A stretch of 64,000 bases of DNA from Magicicada septendecula. Lineage: Eukaryota > Arthropoda > Insecta > Hemiptera > Cicadidae. The notes under the pieces are model-generated. The model was not told the origin of the DNA. It searched no databases and was given only the letters and a program-made list of their open reading frames with translations. The position numbers and the translations under genes are program-made. How positions within the stretch are numbered: the stretch's first letter is position 1; every line of letters starts with the position of its first letter. The stretch is from contig CM068372.1 of NCBI GenBank assembly GCA_034769895.1, positions 233,882,843 to 233,946,842 on the forward strand, read 5' to 3'. Below are positions 10,726-21,345 of the stretch, piece after piece.

Positions 10726-11456
10726 TTTTATATAGTGGTGTGCATCAGTGATAATTCTGCTTGTGATTTTAACCACTAACACAATTTTCTTCATTAAACT
10801 TAAGTGTAATATATTTTTAAGACAGTTAATAAATTTTCGAGCCCGACTTCGCGACCCACCAAACGCCCCTTCGCGCAGTCGGTTCCGCCCGAAAGGTTGA
10901 GAAATACTGTATTAGGGGTTTGTGGATTTGATGCTCCGATTGCACATACTTCGCCACTTCGCTTTGGCTATCGTTTCCCCAAAAGGGCAAGCAGGATTCA
11001 GTCTGCACAGAGTTCTGTTCTATATACTCTCGTCCAGGGGTGCCTACAGGGGGGGGGGCGTGTCGCCAATGGAAAATTTTGGGGGGGATTTTTTTTTACT
11101 ATTGCATGAAAAATCTTCCCAATTTTACAAAATTGTAAAAAAGTATTTTTATTTATCTTGGTTTCTGCTAAATTTTAGTACACTACGAAAAGGTCCAAAA
11201 ACAGACTAAAATTTTTATAGCATTTTACCGATAAAAACAGATTTAAATGAGACGTTTAAGTTGCAAAACTAAGTATCTTTTCAATAAAGTTATAGAGTAC
11301 TGGTATTGTAAAACAAATCACGTTTTACTGAAAATATTAATTTGTGATTTATTATTAGAAATCCTTATTTTTTTACAGACGTTTAATGAAGAAATTTGTG
11401 TTAGTGGTTGAAATCACAATCAGAATGATCACAGTTGCACACCACTATATAAAAAT

Positions 11457-11506
11457 TATCCCGATTAGCGCTTTCAAGCCTCACAGCCCATCGTCAGATC
11501 GGAATA
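11457..11506 (-). ncRNA. hammerhead ribozyme (array left border)
   Basis: Mirror of the three forward copies: CTGACGA box at 11491-11497, 9-bp stem I, stem II GGGCT/GGCTT, GAAAG, CG loop, CTA with predicted cleavage at 11466. Confidence 0.85.
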
Positions 11507-11592
11507 GGCAGAAATTATTTTAAAAACAAACCCTTCACCCTCTCCCCCACCCTGCTCACACACAACAAGCTATAATACACATGTGTATAATA

Positions 11593-11594
<2 letters not shown>

Positions 11595-11681
<87 letters not shown>
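11595..11681. repeat. TG microsatellite in inverted PLE copy
   Basis: 87 nt of GT repeats. It is the reverse-complement counterpart of the CA tracts in the forward units and the longest of the four. The neighbouring 3' flank lacks a segment (roughly 70 bp) that is present in the forward units. Confidence 0.95.
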
Positions 11682-11682
<1 letters not shown>

Positions 11683-11803
11683 ATCCTTTTAAACTTACCC
11701 TACTTCCTCTCCACACACATGGGTCAGTCACACACCCTTATTTTAACCATCCAATTAGTACTATGCAAATAATTCTTAATCTTATCTATCTGTCCTCTAT
11801 CAT

Positions 11804-13061
11804 TTACTTCTTAATCATGTTATAAAATATTTCTTCATTATCAAATTTAATTTTAATATTAATTAAATTGTCTAACCCTTTTTCTCTTTCTTTTAATATT
11901 TCTAACTCCTCTCTAAGCTTCCTTTCAACTGTGTTATTTACTACTTTTACAATTTCGTATTCTTCCAAAGGATTAACAAACTTATGGTTGTCTTCTATGA
12001 AATGTCTTGCATATAACGAATTGGTTGTTCTATTACCTTCTCCACGTTTGTGGTCAGACAACCTGCATACGAATTTTCGTCCTGTCTCACCTAGGTACAC
12101 TTTGTTGCAGTCTTTACATTTTAATTTATAAATTCCGCTTTTCTGTAATACTGGAATTTTTTCTATATTCTTATTCCTTATCTTATCAAATACCGTTTCA
12201 CATTTTTTAATAGCTATATCTACTCCATATTTATTAAAACATTTTATAATTTTTCTAGTATGTGAACCTATGTATGTCAATGACCCTGCATAATTCTTTT
12301 GTTCTGGTTCTATTTTAGCTTTTTGTATGTTAACCCTTTTCATAACTTTATCCACTATGTTGGTGTTATAATTATTATTCCTTACAATTCCCTTTATCGT
12401 TTTTAACTCCCTAACTTTTGATTCGGTCTCTTTTAAACACTTCTGAGCTCTGTAACAAAATGTATTGATTGCCGCCATTTTATATCTATATGGGTGGTAA
12501 GACTCTCTTGGTATAATTATATCAGAATACGACTCTTTCCTAAATATCCCAAACTGTAGTTTCTCATTATCCTTAATTTCTATGTTCAAATCTAAGTAAT
12601 TTATTTTCTTACCTCCTATCTCTTCTTTAAATTGTAAGTTTTTATCCTTATTATTTACCTCATTTATAAACTCATGCACTTCTTCCATGCTTCCTTCCCA
12701 AATTACTAATACATCATCAACGTATCTAGACCATAATTTTATATTGTCTTTATACTTAGTGGAAGTTATTAATTGCTTTTCAAAATCATTCATGTATATT
12801 TCAGCAAGAATAGGGGATAATGAAGACCCCATAGGTAAACCTTTTTTCTGTATATAAAAATTGTTATTAAACCTAAAATAGTTCTGATTTACACATTCTT
12901 TAATTACTTTCATCAACTGCTTTTTATACCTGTATTCTCCCATATTATTATCGTTTATTAACTTAATAACTTTATTTACTGTGATATTGGTAAACATGTC
13001 CTTAACATCCAGTGATATCAATTTTGTATTCACATTAATCCTAATATTTTCTAATTTTTCT
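11804..13061 (-). pseudogene. PLE RT and GIY-YIG polyprotein, inverted 5'-truncated copy
   Basis: Open frame of 409 codons on the minus strand, ending in YNMIKK. It starts inside the RT at the LISLDVKDMFTNIT block. It keeps GLPMGSSLSPILAEIY, the catalytic RYVDDVLVIW motif, INYLDLNIE, and the GIY-YIG part (SGIYKLKC, KDC, VYLGETGR). The N-terminal 390 or so residues of a complete unit are missing because the copy stops at the 13062 junction. The ATG at 13033 is internal and not a real start. Protein differences from the forward copies are few, such as FNNNFYIQ instead of FNNKFYIQ, so this copy is about the same age as the others. Confidence 0.9.
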
Positions 13062-14944
13062 ATGTTAGCAAAAGGCTTAAAATACGCACCGCCACCAGAA
13101 TTAAATCAAGAAAAAACGATTATTGAATGCGAAAGCATAATACAAAAACTAGGAAATGAAAATGATAAAAAAGAATAAGGTGGGAAGTAGGGAATGTAGT
13201 AGATAAAATATTTAAGAAAAGTTTGTATAATTCAAAAAATGAACAAAAAATCAAATCAACTGTAACTAAACTAAAGAATAAAATAAAGAAAAATGATATT
13301 ATAGTTACGAAGGCGGACAAAGGAAATACAATGGTACTACTGAGAAAGGACGAATACATAAAGAAAACGGAAGAATTTATAAGGGAAGGACCATACGAGG
13401 AAATAAAGTATGATTATACAAGTAAGTACCAGTCAAGGATAAAACAAATGATGAAACAGATAACATTTATAGAAGAAAATAAGAAAAAGTATTTATTGGA
13501 AAGTAATCCAACAGCACCAACTTTTAAAAGTCAGGTTAAGATACATAAAGAAGGAAAACCAATTAGACCGATTGTTTCTTTTATTAATGCACCTATTTAT
13601 AAATTATCAAAGGAAGTTAGCAGAGTACTGAGAGAGAAATATGAATTTGGGACAAAATACAACATAGAGAATAATGTAAAATTGATAGAAAAATTAGAAA
13701 ATATTAGGATTAATGTGAATACAAAATTGATATCACTGGATGTTAAGGACATGTTTACCAATATCACAGTAAATAAAGTTATTAAGTTAATAAACGATAA
13801 TAATATGGGAGAATACAGGTATAAAAAGCAGTTGATGAAAGTAATTAAAGAATGTGTAAATCAGAACTATTTTAGGTTTAATAACAAGTTTTATATACAG
13901 AAAAAAAGTTTACCTATGGGGTCTTCATTATCCCCTATTCTTGCTGAAATATACATGAATGATTTTGAAAAGCAATTAATAACTTCCACTAAGTATAAAG
14001 ACAATATAAAATTATGGTCTAGATACGTTGATGATGTATTAGTAATTTGGGAAGGAAGCATGGAAGAAGTGCATGAGTTTATAAATGAGGTAAATAATAA
14101 GGATAAAAACTTACAATTTAAAGAAGAGATAGGAGGTAAGAAAATAAATTACTTAGATTTGAACATAGAAATTAAGGATAATGAGAAACTACAGTTTGGG
14201 ATATTTAGGAAAGAGTCGTATTCTGATATAATTATACCAAGAGAGTCTTACCACCCATATAGATATAAAATGGCGGCAATCAATACATTTTGTTACAGAG
14301 CTCAGAAGTGTTTAAAAGAGACCGAATCAAAAGTTAGGGAGTTAAAAACGATAAAGGGAATTGTAAGGAATAATAATTATAACACCAACATAGTGGATAA
14401 AGTTATGAAAAGGGTTAACATACAAAAAGCTAAAATAGAACCAGAACAAAAGAATTATGCAGGGTCATTGACATACATAGGTTCACATACTAGAAAAATT
14501 ATAAAATGTTTTAATAAATATGGAGTAGATATAGCTATTAAAAAATGTGAAACGGTATTTGATAAGATAAGGAATAAGAATATAGAAAAAATTCCAGTAT
14601 TACAGAAAAGCGGAATTTATAAATTAAAATGTAAAGACTGCAACAAAGTGTACCTAGGTGAGACAGGACGAAAATTCGTATGCAGGTTGTCTGACCACAA
14701 ACGTGGAGAAGGTAATAGAACAACCAATTCGTTATATGCAAGACATTTCATAGAAGACAACCATAAGTTTGTTAATCCTTTGGAAGAATACGAAATTGTA
14801 AAAGTAGTAAATAACACAGTTGAAAGGAAGCTTAGAGAGGAGTTAGAAATATTAAAAGAAAGAGAAAAAGGGTTAGACAATTTAATTAATATTAAAATTA
14901 AATTTGATAATGAAGAAATATTTTATAACATGATTAAGAAGTAA
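13062..14944 (+). pseudogene. PLE RT and GIY-YIG polyprotein, forward unit 1 (5'-truncated, frameshifted)
   Basis: Coding resumes at the array centre with the conserved LKYAPPPELN block (about 13077). It loses frame in an A-run near 13165 (six A where units 2 and 3 have seven) and stops at 13178. The main frame, 13223-14944, gives 573 codons with all RT blocks: VKIHKEGKPIRPIVS, LISLDVKDMFTNIT, PMGSSLSPILAEIY, RYVDDVLVIW. It ends with GIY-YIG (SGIYKLKC, VYLGETGR). One RT residue differs from all other copies, KKSLPMG in place of KKGLPMG. Unlike units 2 and 3 it keeps the 11 bp after AAAAAAT at about 13239. Confidence 0.9.
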
Positions 14945-15065
14945 ATGATAGAGGACAGATAGATAAGATTAAGAATTATTTGCATAGTACTAATTGGATG
15001 GTTAAAATAAGGGTGTGTGACTGACCCATGTGTGTGGAGAGGAAGTAGGGTAAGTTTAAAAGGAT

Positions 15066-15066
<1 letters not shown>

Positions 15067-15133
<67 letters not shown>
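15067..15133. repeat. CA microsatellite, PLE unit 1
   Basis: 67 nt of CA repeats, 122 bp downstream of the stop codon and upstream of the hammerhead. Confidence 0.95.
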
Positions 15134-15135
<2 letters not shown>

Positions 15136-15287
15136 AAACACAAGGAATTTGCTAGAAAAATATGTAACTGTACAGATGGTGTGGACAGGGTTTAGGGGGT
15201 GGGGAAGGGTCATTTATATTATAGCTTGTTGTGTGTGAGCAGGGTGGGGGAGAGGGGTGAAGGTTTGTTTTTAAAATAATTTCTGCC

Positions 15288-15337
15288 TATTCCGATCTGA
15301 CGATGGGCTGTGAGGCTTGAAAGCGCTAATCGGGATA
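15288..15337 (+). ncRNA. hammerhead ribozyme between PLE units 1 and 2
   Basis: Stem I TATTCCGAT (15288-15296) pairs with ATCGGGATA (15329-15337), 9 bp with one wobble. CTGACGA lies at 15297-15303. Stem II is GGGCU/GGCUU with loop GUGA. GAAA is at 15319-15322. Stem III is 2 bp with CG loop, and cleavage is predicted after A15328. Compared with the 10.68-kb ribozyme, two stem II bases changed from A to G and pairing is kept by wobbles. Cleavage here would free the unit 2 RNA 95 nt before its ATG. Confidence 0.88.
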
Positions 15338-15423
15338 ATTTTTATATAGTGGTGTGCAACTGTGATCATTCTGATTGTGATTTCAACCACTAACACAAAT
15401 TTCTTCATTAAACGTCTGTTAAG

Positions 15424-16155
15424 ATGTGCAATCGACTACAGGTAATGGGCAACAACAATGAGGTAATAAACGACAACAATAAGGTAAGTAAAGTTTTTAA
15501 ATATCTTAAGTTAAAAGTTAAATTGAAGAGGGTTTTAAGTAAAATATGGTTTAATAAACAATGTCTGGATAATAATGTCATCCCAAAGTACGCTCAAGTT
15601 AAAATTAAAAATAAGAACAGTGTAGCCAAAAAAGTAAAAGAACAAAGCGAGAAGTTGTGGATAAAACTGGAAATAAGGTCACTCTACGGCTTAATCAATA
15701 GATATAATAGGGAATTATATGACAGACACATAGAATTGTTAAGAATATACTCGTATGTAGAGTTAGAAGAAATATTATATAATTTTGGTTTGGGGTACGT
15801 AGAAAAGAAATTGGAAAATAAAAATAAAAAAATGGTAGATAAGTTAAATAAATTAATAAGAAAGAACGAAGTAAAAAAGGAACACCTCTCTAAGAATAAC
15901 TATGAAAAAAGAGTAATAAACCTTACAGAGGTGAATTTCAATACAGAAGAAAAAGAAATGTTAGCAAAAAGCTTAAAATACGCACCGCCACCAGAATTAA
16001 ATCAAGAAAAAACGATTATTGAATGCGAAAGCATAATACAAAAACTAGGAAATGAAAATGATAAAAAAAGAATAAGGTGGGAAGTAGGGAATGTAGTAGA
16101 TAAAATATTTAAGAAAAGTTTGTATAATTCAAAAAATCAAATCAACTGTAACTAA
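15424..16155 (+). pseudogene. PLE polyprotein N-terminal half, unit 2 (frame broken by 11-bp deletion)
   Basis: Open frame of 243 codons from ATG 15424, the first ATG after the hammerhead leader, reading MCNRLQVMGN. It is very rich in K, N and E and lacks a signal peptide or membrane segment. It contains the LKYAPPPELN block near residue 190, conserved also at 13.08 and 35.04 kb. The frame leaves the true product at SLYNSKNQ, where 11 bp present in unit 1 are missing, and ends at 16155. The RT part follows in another frame from 16217. Without the deletion, this and the downstream frame would form one protein of about 800 residues, normal for PLEs. Confidence 0.85.
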
Positions 16156-16216
16156 ACTAAAGAATAAAATAAAGAAAAATGATATTATAGTTACGAAGGC
16201 GGACAAAGGAAATACA

Positions 16217-17830
16217 ATGGTACTACTGAGAAAGGACGAATACATAAAGAAAACGGAAGAATTTATAAGGGAAGGACCATACGAGGAAATAAAGTATGAT
16301 TATACAAGTAAGTACCAGTCAAGGATAAAACAAATGATGAAACAGATAACATTTATAGAAGAAAATAAGAAAAAGTATTTATTGGAAAGTAATCCAACAG
16401 CACCAACTTTTAAAAGTCAGGTTAAGATACATAAAGAAGGAAAACCAATTAGACCGATTGTTTCTTTTATTAATGCACCTATTTATAAATTATCAAAGGA
16501 AGTTAGCAGAGTACTGAGAGAGAAATATGAATTTGGGACAAAATACAACATAGAGAATAATGTAAAATTGATAGAAAAATTAGAAAATATTAGGATTAAT
16601 GTGAATACAAAATTGATATCACTGGATGTTAAGGACATGTTTACCAATATCACAGTAAATAAAGTTATTAAGTTAATAAACGATAATAATATGGGAGAAT
16701 ACAGGTATAAAAAGCAGTTGATGAAAGTAATTAAAGAATGTGTAAATCAAAACTATTTTAGGTTTAATAACAAGTTTTATATACAGAAAAAAGGTTTACC
16801 TATGGGGTCTTCATTATCCCCTATTCTTGCTGAAATATACATGAATGATTTTGAAAAGCAATTAATAACTTCCACTAAGTATAAAGACAATATAAAATTA
16901 TGGTCTAGATACGTTGATGATGTATTAGTAATTTGGGAAGGAAGCATGGAAGAAGTGCATGAGTTTATAAATGAGGTAAATAATAAGGATAAAAACTTAC
17001 AATTTAAAGAAGAGATAGGAGGTAAGAAAATAAATTACTTAGATTTGAACATAGAAATTAAGGATAATGAGAAACTACAGTTTGGGATATTTAGGAAAGA
17101 GTCGTATTCTGATATAATTATACCAAGAGAGTCTTACCACCCATATAGATATAAAATGGCGGCAATCAATACATTTTGTTACAGAGCTCAGAAGTGTTTA
17201 AAAGAGACCGAATCAAAAGTTAGGGAGTTAAAAACGATAAAGGGAATTGTAAGGAATAATAATTATAACACCAACATAGTGGATAAAGTTATGAAAAGGG
17301 TTAACATACAAAAAGCTAAAATAGAACCAGAACAAAAGAATTATGCAGGGTCATTGACATACATAGGTTCACATACTAGAAAAATTATAAAATGTTTTAA
17401 TAAATATGGAGTAGATATAGCTATTAAAAAATGTGAAACGGTATTTGATAAGATAAGGAATAAGAATATAGAAAAAATTCCAGTATTACAGAAAAGCGGA
17501 ATTTATAAATTAAAATGTAAAGACTGCAACAAAGTGTACCTAGGTGAGACAGGACGAAAATTCGTATGCAGGTTGTCTGACCACAAACGTGGAGAAGGTA
17601 ATAGAACAACCAATTCGTTATATGCAAGACATTTCATAGAAGACAACCATAAGTTTGTTAATCCTTTGGAAGAATACGAAATTGTAAAAGTAGTAAATAA
17701 CACAGTTGAAAGGAAGCTTAGAGAGGAGTTAGAAATATTAAAAGAAAGAGAAAAAGGGTTAGACAATTTAATTAATATTAAAATTAAATTTGATAATGAA
17801 GAAATATTTTATAACATGATTAAGAAGTAA
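16217..17830 (+). pseudogene. PLE RT and GIY-YIG part, unit 2
   Basis: 537 codons. RT blocks: VKIHKEGKPIRPIVS (69-83), LISLDVKDMFTNIT (133-146), GLPMGSSLSPILAEIY (193-208), RYVDDVLVIW with catalytic DD (231-240), INYLDLNIE (272-280). After a basic linker comes GIY-YIG: GIYKLKC (428-434), KDC, YLGETGR (441-447), then conserved R and H positions. The second half-motif is YLG rather than YIG. The ATG is internal; the native start is upstream and is lost to the frameshift. All RT and nuclease motifs are intact, so the 11-bp deletion is the only obvious lesion in this unit. Confidence 0.9.
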
Positions 17831-17951
17831 ATGATAGAGGACAGATAGATAAGATTAAGAATTATTTGCATAGTACTAATTGGATGGTTAAAATAAGGGT
17901 GTGTGACTGACCCATGTGTGTGGAGAGGAAGTAGGGTAAGTTTAAAAGGAT

Positions 17952-17952
<1 letters not shown>

Positions 17953-18017
<65 letters not shown>
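17953..18017. repeat. CA microsatellite, PLE unit 2
   Basis: 65 nt of CA repeats at the same position as in unit 1. Confidence 0.95.
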
Positions 18018-18019
<2 letters not shown>

Positions 18020-18171
18020 AAACACAAGGAATTTGCTAGAAAAATATGTAACTGTACAGATGGTGTGGACAGGGTTTAGGGGGTGGGGAAGGGTCATTTA
18101 TATTATAGCTTGTTGTGTGTGAGCAGGGTGGGGGAGAGGGGTGAAGGTTTGTTTTTAAAATAATTTCTGCC

Positions 18172-18221
18172 TATTCCGATCTGACGATGGGCTGTGAGGC
18201 TTGAAAGCGCTAATCGGGATA
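18172..18221 (+). ncRNA. hammerhead ribozyme between PLE units 2 and 3
   Basis: Identical to the 15288 copy and exactly 2884 bp downstream. CTGACGA is at 18181-18187 and predicted cleavage is after 18212. Confidence 0.88.
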
Positions 18222-18307
18222 ATTTTTATATAGTGGTGTGCAACTGTGATCATTCTGATTGTGATTTCAACCACTAACACAAATTTCTTCATTAAACGTC
18301 TGTTAAG

Positions 18308-19039
18308 ATGTGCAATCGACTACAGGTAATGGGCAACAACAATGAGGTAATAAACGACAACAATAAGGTAAGTAAAGTTTTTAAATATCTTAAGTTAAAA
18401 GTTAAATTGAAGAGGGTTTTAAGTAAAATATGGTTTAATAAACAATGTCTGGATAATAATGTCATCCCAAAGTACGCTCAAGTTAAAATTAAAAATAAGA
18501 ACAGTGTAGCCAAAAAAGTAAAAGAACAAAGCGAGAAGTTGTGGATAAAACTGGAAATAAGGTCACTCTACGGCTTAATCAATAGATATAATAGGGAATT
18601 ATATGACAGACACATAGAATTGTTAAGAATATACTCGTATGTAGAGTTAGAAGAAATATTATATAATTTTGGTTTGGGGTACGTAGAAAAGAAATTGGAA
18701 AATAAAAATAAAAAAATGGTAGATAAGTTAAATAAATTAATAAGAAAGAACGAAGTAAAAAAGGAACACCTCTCTAAGAATAACTATGAAAAAAGAGTAA
18801 TAAACCTTACAGAGGTGAATTTCAATACAGAAGAAAAAGAAATGTTAGCAAAAAGCTTAAAATACGCACCGCCACCAGAATTAAATCAAGAAAAAACGAT
18901 TATTGAATGCGAAAGCATAATACAAAAACTAGGAAATGAAAATGATAAAAAAAGAATAAGGTGGGAAGTAGGGAATGTAGTAGATAAAATATTTAAGAAA
19001 AGTTTGTATAATTCAAAAAATCAAATCAACTGTAACTAA
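18308..19039 (+). pseudogene. PLE polyprotein N-terminal half, unit 3 (same 11-bp deletion)
   Basis: 243 codons identical in protein to the unit 2 frame, from ATG 18308 and 95 nt after the predicted cleavage site. It carries the same missing 11 bp at SLYNSKNQ and therefore the same early end. The shared lesion shows that units 2 and 3 come from one template, or from each other, while unit 1 does not carry it. Role as for unit 2: the N-terminal region of a PLE reverse transcriptase, function unknown. Confidence 0.85.
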
Positions 19040-19100
19040 ACTAAAGAATAAAATAAAGAAAAATGATATTATAGTTACGAAGGCGGACAAAGGAAATACA

Positions 19101-20714
19101 ATGGTACTACTGAGAAAGGACGAATACATAAAGAAAACGGAAGAATTTATAAGGGAAGGACCATACGAGGAAATAAAGTATGATTATACAAGTAAGTACC
19201 AGTCAAGGATAAAACAAATGATGAAACAGATAACATTTATAGAAGAAAATAAGAAAAAGTATTTATTGGAAAGTAATCCAACAGCACCAACTTTTAAAAG
19301 TCAGGTTAAGATACATAAAGAAGGAAAACCAATTAGACCGATTGTTTCTTTTATTAATGCACCTATTTATAAATTATCAAAGGAAGTTAGCAGAGTACTG
19401 AGAGAGAAATATGAATTTGGGACAAAATACAACATAGAGAATAATGTAAAATTGATAGAAAAATTAGAAAATATTAGGATTAATGTGAATACAAAATTGA
19501 TATCACTGGATGTTAAGGACATGTTTACCAATATCACAGTAAATAAAGTTATTAAGTTAATAAACGATAATAATATGGGAGAATACAGGTATAAAAAGCA
19601 GTTGATGAAAGTAATTAAAGAATGTGTAAATCAAAACTATTTTAGGTTTAATAACAAGTTTTATATACAGAAAAAAGGTTTACCTATGGGGTCTTCATTA
19701 TCCCCTATTCTTGCTGAAATATACATGAATGATTTTGAAAAGCAATTAATAACTTCCACTAAGTATAAAGACAATATAAAATTATGGTCTAGATACGTTG
19801 ATGATGTATTAGTAATTTGGGAAGGAAGCATGGAAGAAGTGCATGAGTTTATAAATGAGGTAAATAATAAGGATAAAAACTTACAATTTAAAGAAGAGAT
19901 AGGAGGTAAGAAAATAAATTACTTAGATTTGAACATAGAAATTAAGGATAATGAGAAACTACAGTTTGGGATATTTAGGAAAGAGTCGTATTCTGATATA
20001 ATTATACCAAGAGAGTCTTACCACCCATATAGATATAAAATGGCGGCAATCAATACATTTTGTTACAGAGCTCAGAAGTGTTTAAAAGAGACCGAATCAA
20101 AAGTTAGGGAGTTAAAAACGATAAAGGGAATTGTAAGGAATAATAATTATAACACCAACATAGTGGATAAAGTTATGAAAAGGGTTAACATACAAAAAGC
20201 TAAAATAGAACCAGAACAAAAGAATTATGCAGGGTCATTGACATACATAGGTTCACATACTAGAAAAATTATAAAATGTTTTAATAAATATGGAGTAGAT
20301 ATAGCTATTAAAAAATGTGAAACGGTATTTGATAAGATAAGGAATAAGAATATAGAAAAAATTCCAGTATTACAGAAAAGCGGAATTTATAAATTAAAAT
20401 GTAAAGACTGCAACAAAGTGTACCTAGGTGAGACAGGACGAAAATTCGTATGCAGGTTGTCTGACCACAAACGTGGAGAAGGTAATAGAACAACCAATTC
20501 GTTATATGCAAGACATTTCATAGAAGACAACCATAAGTTTGTTAATCCTTTGGAAGAATACGAAATTGTAAAAGTAGTAAATAACACAGTTGAAAGGAAG
20601 CTTAGAGAGGAGTTAGAAATATTAAAAGAAAGAGAAAAAGGGTTAGACAATTTAATTAATATTAAAATTAAATTTGATAATGAAGAAATATTTTATAACA
20701 TGATTAAGAAGTAA
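19101..20714 (+). pseudogene. PLE RT and GIY-YIG part, unit 3
   Basis: 537 codons identical in protein to unit 2, with the complete RT motif series (RYVDDVLVIW catalytic pair at residues 231-240) and the GIYKLKC/YLGETGR nuclease. It is separated from its N-terminal half by the same 11-bp deletion. The unit is shorter than unit 2 by 17 bp overall: the CA tract is 18 nt shorter and one G is added near 21014. Such near identity over 2.8 kb indicates recent origin, gene conversion or duplication. Confidence 0.9.
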
Positions 20715-20835
20715 ATGATAGAGGACAGATAGATAAGATTAAGAATTATTTGCATAGTACTAATTGGATGGTTAAAATAAGGGTGTGTGACTGACCCATG
20801 TGTGTGGAGAGGAAGTAGGGTAAGTTTAAAAGGAT

Positions 20836-20836
<1 letters not shown>

Positions 20837-20883
<47 letters not shown>
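20837..20883. repeat. CA microsatellite, PLE unit 3
   Basis: 47 nt of CA repeats, the shortest of the four tracts. Confidence 0.95.
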
Positions 20884-20885
<2 letters not shown>

Positions 20886-21038
20886 AAACACAAGGAATTT
20901 GCTAGAAAAATATGTAACTGTACAGATGGTGTGGACAGGGTTTAGGGGGTGGGGAAGGGTCATTTATATTATAGCTTGTTGTGTGTGAGCAGGGTGGGGG
21001 AGAGGGGTGAAGGGTTTGTTTTTAAAATAATTTCTGCC

Positions 21039-21088
21039 TATTCCGATCTGACGATGGGCTGTGAGGCTTGAAAGCGCTAATCGGGATA
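21039..21088 (+). ncRNA. hammerhead ribozyme at the array right border
   Basis: Same sequence as the two internal forward copies, with CTGACGA at 21048-21054 and cleavage predicted after 21079. PLE sequence continues 48 nt further to the TSD. Confidence 0.88.
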
Positions 21089-21345
21089 ATTTTTATATAG
21101 TGGTGTGCAACTGTGATCATTCTGATTCTTATTTTTTTAGTTTATAACTACCTACAATCAACATATCGGTAAAAGGTAATATTTTGTAATAGTTTTGAGT
21201 TAGAAAGCCCCGGCCTCTGCCCGATTAGGTAAGAAATTTTACTGTAAAAGAGAGAAAAAGGTCTTGTCAGAAAAAGGGGGATTTTTTAATAAAATTTGGG
21301 GGAAGCGTCATAGGGGTTGGGGAGATCGGCACCCCTTTTCTCGTC

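Larger units (their letters stand above)
10557..10799. mobile_element. PLE fold-back insertion (243 bp): two opposed hammerheads
   Basis: The exact 12-bp repeat TTAAGTGTAATA lies at 10545-10556 and 10800-10811. Inside, the hammerhead and adjoining leader occur twice in opposite orientation (pair sum 21318), with a 7-nt loop TTTGTAT at the centre. The right border extends 84 nt past the cleavage point and the left 46 nt. It is one of the smallest PLE copies here and has no coding capacity. Confidence 0.9.
9718..10909. mobile_element. hAT element with PLE inserted
   Basis: The left end reads CAGTGGTTCTCGAAC and the right end, reverse-complemented, CAGTATTTCTCAACC. The flanks CATTAGGG (9710-9717) and TATTAGGG (10910-10917) match at 7 of 8 positions. 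The interior holds a transposase remnant on the minus strand and a 243-bp PLE fold-back with its own TSD. Confidence 0.8.
11376..21127. mobile_element. compound PLE array, 9752 bp, single insertion with 12-bp TSD
   Basis: CTTATTTTTTTA flanks the array exactly at 11364-11375 and 21128-21139. Order: an inverted, 5'-truncated copy (about 11376-13061); a forward, 5'-truncated copy (13062-15328); a full unit (15329-18212, 2884 bp); a full unit (18213-21079, 2867 bp); then 48 nt of the next leader. The left border runs 90 nt past its hammerhead. The centre junction overlaps by two bases (AT, 13062-13063). Full units run hammerhead to hammerhead. Tandem and inverted partial copies are known for PLEs; four copies bracketed by one TSD point to one integration event. 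An assembly error cannot be excluded for the two almost identical units. Confidence 0.92.
11035..21337. mobile_element. small hAT element split by the PLE array
   Basis: The left end reads CAGGGGTGCC (11035) and the right end GGCACCCCTT (21328-21337). The 8-bp flanks are CTCTCGTC (11027-11034) and TTCTCGTC (21338-21345). Without the PLE array and one TSD copy it would be about 539 bp, with G-rich subterminal parts and no transposase. The PLE array interrupts it at 11364-11375. Confidence 0.68.

Noticed and set aside
11581..11825. Poly-(CV) frames across TG tracts, also at 15 kb, 18 kb, 20.8 kb and 52.7 kb
   Set aside because: Translation of dinucleotide repeats, not genes.
14538..20650. Recurrent 67- and 87-codon minus-strand frames within each PLE unit
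   Set aside because: They are exact shadows of the GIY-YIG coding region and repeat only because the units repeat.
11376..21127. Tandem units read as a CRISPR-like, satellite or viral array
   Set aside because: Repeat units are full retroelement copies with coding sequence and a TSD. There are no short repeats with unique spacers.
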